A stretch of 19,153 nucleotides of DNA, taken from contig CAIJXA010000022.1 of assembly GCA_903824515.1 (NCBI GenBank), forward strand, positions 1 to 19,153, written 5' to 3'. The stretch is from an uncultured bacterium (GTDB lineage: Bacteria; Patescibacteriota; Minisyncoccia; Moranbacterales; GWC2-37-73). Numbering within the stretch: position 1 is the stretch's first letter; every line of letters begins with the position of its first letter. Below are positions 13,949 through 19,153 of this stretch, in pieces. A program made the translations under genes and the position numbers. A model generated the notes under the pieces. It searched no databases. It saw nothing but the letters and a program-made list of their open reading frames with translations, and was not told the origin of the DNA.

Positions 13949-16036
13949 GTGATGGACCTTTCTTTCGTTATTCTAAATTACCAAAGCGAGAAATTTCTCG
14001 ACAGTTGCATCTCGTCCATTGAAAAAAACATCAATGGGCTCCAGTATGAAATCATTGTTGTGAACAATGATTCTGAAAAACTGCAGTTTTTTAAAAATAA
14101 CCGCATTGTTCACATTTTGAATGTTTGCTCCAATATTGGCTTCTCGAGAGCCTGCAATCTTGGAGCAAAAGAAGCTAAGGGGAGAATTCTTTTTTTTCTA
14201 AACCCTGACACGCAATTACTAAATACAAAAATAAGCGACTTTCTTTTTTTACTCGCAAAGGAGGATGTTGGCGCAATTGCGCCTTCTCTCATAACAAAAA
14301 ATGGGTTGACCCAGCCATGGAGTGGCGGGAAAAAAATAACCCCCCTTGGCACAATTTTGAGCAAGCTTTTCAAGAAAAGCTCCGCTTCTGCTCAAAATAA
14401 TTCTCACATAATAAATCTTGACTGGGTAAGTGGCGCAGCTTTCCTGATCAACAAAAAATTGTTCGAAAAAGTAGGAGGATTTGATGAAAAATTTTTCATG
14501 TATTTTGAGGATGTGGATCTTTGCCTTAGGTTACGCAAACTTAAAAAAAGAATACTTCTACTTTACGAGCCTCGGGTTCTCCATTACGGTGGTTGCAGTG
14601 CTAGTGATTCAAAAACACAAAAAAAACTTTATTACGCATCACAAGATTACTATTTCAAAAAGCATTTTGGATTGCTTCAATCAACTCTGGCAAAAGCTTG
14701 TCGCAGTTTATTTATTCAAATTAAAGATTTACTTCCTCAAAGCTGTACTGCTAAGTTATTTTCAATTTTATTGTTCATATGCACCATATTGCCATTGCAG
14801 TTTGCGCTAAACCCCACAACAGGTGTTGATTTGGCTATCATCAGAGTTTTGATACCAGTTTTTTTTCTTGCTTGCTGCTACTACAAATATAAAAATAAAA
14901 CATTCCTGCAAGCAAAAGATAATTTAACTTTTTACATTACCACCTTTCTCTTATTAGCTATGACCTCGCTACTGTTTACTCAAAATATCCATTGGTCCTT
15001 GAGAAAACTTGCCTTTTTGTTTTCCCTTTTTCCAATTTATTTTATTGCGACTTTTCTTTTAGATTCACAAAGAAAACAAAGAAAGGCCATTGCTGCGCTA
15101 GTCTTTGGTGGATCTATTGTTTCAATTTTTGCTTTAGTTCAATTTAGCTTTCAATTCATATTTGGAATTGAAAAAGACTATAGTTTTTTAGCTCAAACAA
15201 TTATTCCTTTCTTTTTGGGTAACACTTTTTCCAAAGAAGTTTTGGCTTATCCAAGTTGGTTAGTGAATAGTGGCGGCATAACTTATATGCGAGCCTTTGC
15301 TCCGTTTCCAGATCCACACATGCTATCCTATTATGTTGGCATGCTTCTCCCTTGGGCAATTGCTCTTTGGGCCACCAGCAAATCTCATAAGTTTTTTTTT
15401 CTAATTGCGGCTAGCTTACTCACTATATGCGATATTGCAACCTTCACGCGTGGTGGTTATTTGGCCCTAATAACTGCAGCTATAATAATTATGCCTTTAG
15501 TTACTCGTAAAACTGTCCTTAAGATATTTTCAGGTATCTTCTTGTTTCTTTTTCTTTTTTTCATAGTTCCAAAAAATCCCGTGACTAATCCTGTGGCCGG
15601 AAGAATCACTTCTGCTTTTGACATTAATGAAGGTTCCAATCAGGGCAGAATAACTATGTGGAAAGAAGCCCTTGTAGTGATTGCTAAACATCCTGAGGGC
15701 GTTGGCATCGGCTCTTATCCGCTTATAATTGATCCTGGCGCAACTTACCGTGTTCCAATATACACGCATAATTTTTATTTAGACCTGGCTGTTGAACTTG
15801 GGATTATGGCTTCATTTCTTTTTATCCTTATACTTGGAATTGCCTTGAGAAATTATTGGCAAGCTTCTCGGGAAAATTCTTTTTATGTTGCAGGCGTTGC
15901 AAGTATAGTCATTTTTGCAACTCACAGCTTAGTTGAAAACCCGCTCTATTCTGTGCACATTCTACCCTTAATCTTAATTATCTTAGCAATGTCCTCAACG
16001 AGAACGCTTGCACAAACAAAAAAATGCAATTTATGA
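13949..16036 (+). CDS. GT2 glycosyltransferase fused to O-antigen ligase-like membrane domain
   Basis: A 695-residue two-part protein. Residues 1-245 form a complete GT2 domain: FVILNYQSEKFLDSCISSI, VVNNDSE, NIGFSRACNLGAKEAKG (62-78), metal-site LNPD (84-87), WVSGAAFLI, and FMYFEDVDLCLRL (183-195), with H212. From about 268 on there are some ten membrane helices plus the Wzy_C (O-antigen ligase) signature. That includes GRITMWKEA (from 566), HPEGVGIGSYPL, the loop THN (H607, N608), and ELG (E616) before the last helices. One chain could thus add a sugar on the inside and ligate or polymerise outside. It starts GTG 13949 or the adjacent ATG 13952, 3 bases after the upstream stop. The frame is continuous through the junction, so it is not a simple frameshift artefact. 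Confidence 0.85.
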   Translation: MMDLSFVILNYQSEKFLDSCISSIEKNINGLQYEIIVVNNDSEKLQFFKNNRIVHILNVCSNIGFSRACNLGAKEAKGRILFFLNPDTQLLNTKISDFLFLLAKEDVGAIAPSLITKNGLTQPWSGGKKITPLGTILSKLFKKSSASAQNNSHIINLDWVSGAAFLINKKLFEKVGGFDEKFFMYFEDVDLCLRLRKLKKRILLLYEPRVLHYGGCSASDSKTQKKLYYASQDYYFKKHFGLLQSTLAKACRSLFIQIKDLLPQSCTAKLFSILLFICTILPLQFALNPTTGVDLAIIRVLIPVFFLACCYYKYKNKTFLQAKDNLTFYITTFLLLAMTSLLFTQNIHWSLRKLAFLFSLFPIYFIATFLLDSQRKQRKAIAALVFGGSIVSIFALVQFSFQFIFGIEKDYSFLAQTIIPFFLGNTFSKEVLAYPSWLVNSGGITYMRAFAPFPDPHMLSYYVGMLLPWAIALWATSKSHKFFFLIAASLLTICDIATFTRGGYLALITAAIIIMPLVTRKTVLKIFSGIFLFLFLFFIVPKNPVTNPVAGRITSAFDINEGSNQGRITMWKEALVVIAKHPEGVGIGSYPLIIDPGATYRVPIYTHNFYLDLAVELGIMASFLFILILGIALRNYWQASRENSFYVAGVASIVIFATHSLVENPLYSVHILPLILIILAMSSTRTLAQTKKCNL

Positions 16037-17253
16037 ATCAAAAATTTTTAATTTATTTTACCCTTACTGCAGCACCACTGTATCTGCTTAAGTTTTCATT
16101 TTTTGAAATTCCCCTCAATTTACTTGAATTGCTGCTTATTCTAAATATAGCTATTTGGATTTTGAAAAAAAAGAAGCAAAGTTCAAAAATAATATCCTCA
16201 ACCTTGCCCTGGCAAATCATAATAAGCATTGGATTAATATTATTTGGAACAATTATCTCCATCGCAACAAACAATGCAGCAATTGCCGGTCTTGGAATTT
16301 TAAAAAGCTGGTTTATTCTTCCTCTAATTTTTGCCTATATTGCCTATGATACAATTGAAAACACTGCTGAGCTTAATCATTCGCTCCTGAGTATATATTT
16401 TTCTACAAGTTTAGTTTCCATTATTGCAATGAACTATAAAGCGCTTGGCTTTGTTACCTACGACGATCGCCTCAGCGCTTTTTATTCTTCACCGAATTAT
16501 TTGGCCCTGTATCTAGCCCCTGGAATTTTACTAGGTTGTTATTTCTTGAGAATAGCCTTTATAAAAAACTTATCCCTAATAATAAAACTTTTACTTGTTC
16601 TCTCTCTTGTAATTTCCTTGGTAGCATTTTATTGCACATATTCGTATGCTGGTTGGCTTGCGATTATTTTATCTTTAGTTATTACTGCTTTCATATATTT
16701 TCCAAGAAAACAATTTCTTATGAGTTTTGTTTGTCTTTCATTTTTGTTTTTAACCATACTCTTTTCGCAAGTAAATTCGCAAAAATTTTCCAATCTTCTT
16801 CATTTTTCTGAGAGATCATCTTTGTCGTCTCGCATCATGATTTGGAAAGCTAGTGAAAAAATGTTAGCTAAAAATTATGTTTTTGGCATCGGACCTGGCA
16901 ATTTTCAAGCTAAATATCTTGCACTCCAACCCAGCTTTCCGCCATATCTGGAGTGGGCAGTTCCTCAACCTCACAATTTATTTCTAGCCTTTTGGCTACA
17001 AACTGGATTATTTGGCCTTATTGGTTTTCTATTTTTAATTTCATTTATTATTTATCAACTAACAAGAACTAATCATGCTAATGTGCTTTTACGGGCACTT
17101 TTGTTTTCATTTTTTCTTTCTGTGCTTTTTTATGGAATTATCGATACACCTTTTTGGAAAAACGATTTAGCCTTTATCTTTTGGAGTGTCGTTGGAATTT
17201 TTGCTGCATATCTAAAGTTTTATTCTGAGAAAAACTCAAAAAAGCACATCTAA
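16024..17253 (+). CDS. O-antigen ligase / polymerase family membrane protein
   Basis: A 409-residue membrane protein with about ten hydrophobic segments and the O-antigen ligase (Wzy_C) signature: SSRIMIWKASEKML (from about 268), FGIGPGNFQ, the loop PQPHNLFLAFWLQTGLFGL with H317, and terminal helices. It is a paralogue of the C-terminal half of the preceding gene. ATG 16024 overlaps the upstream stop by 13 bases; ATG 16033 would give the common ATGA overlap, and either is possible. It is the last gene of the glycan operon; its stop codon lies in the terminator loop. One of the two likely polymerises and the other ligates, but the sequence does not say which. Confidence 0.83.
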   Translation: MQFMNQKFLIYFTLTAAPLYLLKFSFFEIPLNLLELLLILNIAIWILKKKKQSSKIISSTLPWQIIISIGLILFGTIISIATNNAAIAGLGILKSWFILPLIFAYIAYDTIENTAELNHSLLSIYFSTSLVSIIAMNYKALGFVTYDDRLSAFYSSPNYLALYLAPGILLGCYFLRIAFIKNLSLIIKLLLVLSLVISLVAFYCTYSYAGWLAIILSLVITAFIYFPRKQFLMSFVCLSFLFLTILFSQVNSQKFSNLLHFSERSSLSSRIMIWKASEKMLAKNYVFGIGPGNFQAKYLALQPSFPPYLEWAVPQPHNLFLAFWLQTGLFGLIGFLFLISFIIYQLTRTNHANVLLRALLFSFFLSVLFYGIIDTPFWKNDLAFIFWSVVGIFAAYLKFYSEKNSKKHI

Positions 17254-17275
17254 AATGATGTGCTTTAAAATTTTT
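17241..17275. terminator. bidirectional terminator at end of glycan operon
   Basis: A 10-bp perfect stem, AAAGCACATC (17241-17250) with GATGTGCTTT (17257-17266), and loop TAAAAT that starts with the stop codon of the upstream gene. T-run at 17271-17275 on the plus strand; A-run before 17244 serves as the T-run on the minus strand. It separates two convergent genes. Confidence 0.9.
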
Positions 17276-17280
17276 CTTCC

Positions 17281-18432
17281 TTATAGCGCCACTCGATATA
17301 GTTTACCATTGACCCTGTTGGTAAAAAAGAGACTATTTTCTGTCGCAGAAAGAAAGGGCAATGTGACATCGTAGCTATCATTAATATCTGCGAGTTCCAG
17401 CACTCTATCTTTACTTCCAGTAATAACATTCACTTTCCAGAAAGTATCATTGGTCATAAACTTTTTCGACAAATAATCATCTGGCATAATCGCTCCAGAT
17501 GGGATGCCTCCTGGCAGCATATAATATACTGTTTTTCCATCACTAGACCATGCACATTTTGAAACTATTGTAGGAATTCCGAGGTCGCGATATTCTCCTT
17601 GCAAATTAATTACGCCAAGGGTGATGGTTTTATTATTCTTGCTAACTAATGAGCTCACTAGCGCCTGAGTTCCATCAGGGGACCAAAGATAGTCAGCTCC
17701 AAATCTGCCTTTAAAAATATTCTTAACTTCTCCACCAGTCGCTGCTACTATTTGCAGCACGCTCTCTTCTGCTGCAACCGGCGCATTCCAAAAAGAAATA
17801 ACTGAAGTCAATGGCACAGCAGCAATTGAAACATTGCGAAAAGGAATATTTTCAACTATTGTCTTCCAGTTATTACCATCAGGATCTGCAACACTCAAAC
17901 TTCTTTTTTTTGCTTTAATGTCAAAATATTTATAAATAATTTTCCCACCAAGACTATCCCATGTAACACTATCTAGATTTTCCTTAAGCTGATTTCCAAT
18001 TTTTTTTACGTTGTCGTAAGTATAAAAAATGTTTTTGCCGTCCTTGTTAAAAGTTGTCAGGACTTTTGTTTTATCAGGTGACCAATCAACCCCCACAAGC
18101 CCCGTGAGCTTGGTGCTGGTGTTTTGAATCACACTTGTACCATCACTGTCCGCTTGCCAAATTATTCCATCTAGTGCGGAATAAAAAAAGATTTTTTCAG
18201 TTTGCTTGTTTGATATTGCCCCAAGCACTGGATCTTTAGACACGAGCGTTATTTTGTCTTGCTTTTTTAACACTACTGGCGGTTCTGCCTTGGGCGGTTG
18301 AATAGTAGCCTGTGCTGTTGGTTTGGCAGTTGTTGGATTACCGCTGCTTTTCTTAAAAGCCATATTATACACACCCCAAATAAGCAAGGTTATGCCAAAC
18401 AAGATTGCTGAGATAATAAAAGCTTTTTTCAT
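17281..18432 (-). CDS. membrane-anchored TolB/WD40-like beta-propeller protein
   Basis: 383 residues. An N-terminal membrane segment (about 4-25) with MKK start looks like a signal-anchor. A Pro/Ala/Thr/Lys-rich linker follows (about 28-60), then a repeat-rich all-beta body. Propeller-blade words are VDWSPDKTKVL, YLWSPDGTQALV and CAWSSDGKTVYYM, spaced as in PD40/TolB-like blades. This suggests an outward-facing binding platform rather than an enzyme. It is convergent with the glycan operon and lies 57 bases downstream of the next gene (same strand), so the two are probably co-transcribed. The exact partner is unknown. Confidence 0.75.
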   Translation of the reverse strand: MKKAFIISAILFGITLLIWGVYNMAFKKSSGNPTTAKPTAQATIQPPKAEPPVVLKKQDKITLVSKDPVLGAISNKQTEKIFFYSALDGIIWQADSDGTSVIQNTSTKLTGLVGVDWSPDKTKVLTTFNKDGKNIFYTYDNVKKIGNQLKENLDSVTWDSLGGKIIYKYFDIKAKKRSLSVADPDGNNWKTIVENIPFRNVSIAAVPLTSVISFWNAPVAAEESVLQIVAATGGEVKNIFKGRFGADYLWSPDGTQALVSSLVSKNNKTITLGVINLQGEYRDLGIPTIVSKCAWSSDGKTVYYMLPGGIPSGAIMPDDYLSKKFMTNDTFWKVNVITGSKDRVLELADINDSYDVTLPFLSATENSLFFTNRVNGKLYRVAL

Positions 18433-18489
18433 TTATATTTTTTATTAAAACTTTTTCTATTACAATACGCCTTATTTACACACAAACAA

Positions 18490-19152
18490 TTAATTACATC
18501 CGCACCCAGCTGCCTTTCCAACACTCACGTGAACATGATTAGCACTAACACTTTCATCAAGCACATAACTAGCCCCACAAGTTTTAGCCGCTGACATTAT
18601 TGTGCTCGAGCTCATCCCTCTTGTAGAAATATCAGCAGCGTATGATTTGCCGGTCGAATAACATGTTTTTCCTCCATAATGACAAGAGTATTCTGCGTGA
18701 GCGCAAGGAGGTTTACTCCATTTGTCAGGCGTGCAATTAGCATAACCTTTTGAGTCTGTTATGGAAGTTACTGTTGCGGTTGGCAACTGTCCCGCTATGC
18801 AAGTCAGCATTGTTGCAAGCTGCGGCGCTGCACTAGAACATTGACTAGCTATGCCACTTTGAGTAGCTAAGCCGCCACAACTTCCGGGTGTTCCGGCGCT
18901 AGTGGCGCCGCCCGAGCCGCCGGCCCCACCCGCACCTGAAAGATTTCCGCTTGATTCTGCGGACATATCCGAACTTTCTGTTACGATATCTACATTTACC
19001 GGCATAAAGTTTATATTCAATTTAATCAAATCCGGATTAATCACATACAGAATCAGATAAGCTGCCATGGCTGCAAAAACTCCTATCAAGGCGTCAGTAA
19101 TAATCCCCTTGGCAGTTCCCGCTGTTGAGGTGTTGCCAGCACTGCCGATATA
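18490..19152 (-). CDS. Cys-rich exported protein, pilin-like TM and peptidase-M15-like domain (5' partial)
   Basis: The frame is open through the window end, so the start lies outside; a TTG at 19089 could be a start but the coding sequence clearly continues upstream. The upstream residues read YIGSAGNTSTAGTAKGIITDAL, then a membrane segment IGVFAAMAAYLILYVINPDLI, resembling TrbC/VirB2-like segments seen in Patescibacteria. A Gly/Ser/Ala-rich linker (GAGGAGGSGGA) leads to a C-terminal domain. Near the end come SCHYGG, SYAADIS and NHVHVSVG. This His / Asp / His-x-His order resembles the zinc site of peptidase M15 (SxHxxGxAxD ... HxH), though with an insertion between the His and the Asp. There are about twelve cysteines, so disulfides outside the cell are likely. 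It is upstream of the beta-propeller gene. The peptidase call is a motif-level guess. Confidence 0.6.
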   Translation of the reverse strand, partial: YIGSAGNTSTAGTAKGIITDALIGVFAAMAAYLILYVINPDLIKLNINFMPVNVDIVTESSDMSAESSGNLSGAGGAGGSGGATSAGTPGSCGGLATQSGIASQCSSAAPQLATMLTCIAGQLPTATVTSITDSKGYANCTPDKWSKPPCAHAEYSCHYGGKTCYSTGKSYAADISTRGMSSSTIMSAAKTCGASYVLDESVSANHVHVSVGKAAGCGCN

Positions 19153-19153
19153 C

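Noticed and set aside
1..19153. Recoded UGA (code 25) as in some CPR groups
   Set aside because: TGA ends the GT2-ligase fusion gene normally and no gene needs read-through of TGA.

Overview
The window looks like a chromosomal replication-origin region from a low-GC member of the Candidate Phyla Radiation (Patescibacteria, probably a Parcubacteria-type lineage). The lineage is an inference. It rests on the compact gene set, short proteins, A-rich leaders mostly without a Shine-Dalgarno sequence, a DUF3048 protein next to polA/mutM, a TrbC/VirB2-like membrane segment fused to a peptidase-like domain, and short-word intergenic repeats. TAA, TAG and TGA all act as stops, so the code is standard.

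Layout. (1) 1-5486, plus strand: the 3' part of polA (cut by the window start), mutM, a membrane-anchored DUF3048 protein, and holA. A strong bidirectional terminator closes this block. (2) 5539-9046, minus strand: rpsT, a DciA-like DUF721 gene, dnaN and dnaA. (3) 9047-9472: the dnaA/rpmH intergenic region, with DnaA boxes, a dnaA promoter and an rpmH promoter; this is the likely oriC. A second pair of DnaA-box-like sites lies between dnaA and dnaN. (4) 9473-11341, plus strand: rpmH, rnpA, yidC and jag, the classical origin-proximal order. (5) 11342-11617: a non-coding gap with a well-folded RNA-like element. It resembles HEARO, the omega-RNA of IscB / IS200-IS605 elements, but no nuclease or transposase gene is beside it. 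(6) 11618-17253, plus strand: a tight surface-glycan operon with a Wzx-type flippase, a GT2 glycosyltransferase, a GT2 fused to an O-antigen ligase/polymerase-like membrane domain, and a second ligase/polymerase. It ends in a bidirectional hairpin terminator. (7) 17281 to the end, minus strand: a membrane-anchored beta-propeller protein, and a truncated gene for a cysteine-rich protein with a pilin-like membrane segment and a peptidase-M15-like tail.

How the genes work together. DnaA, DnaN, HolA and the DciA-like protein serve replication initiation and elongation. PolA and MutM serve repair. RnpA, rpmH, rpsT, YidC and Jag serve RNA processing, translation and membrane insertion. The right half builds and exports a cell-surface polysaccharide.

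The two most unusual signals are non-coding. One is the HEARO-like RNA at 11436-11574. The other is a set of degenerate repeats in which a short word recurs exactly every 7 bases (CG, AAC, CAA, TTG or TTACT). They lie between genes, and one set lies inside mutM, where it accounts for an in-frame insertion.
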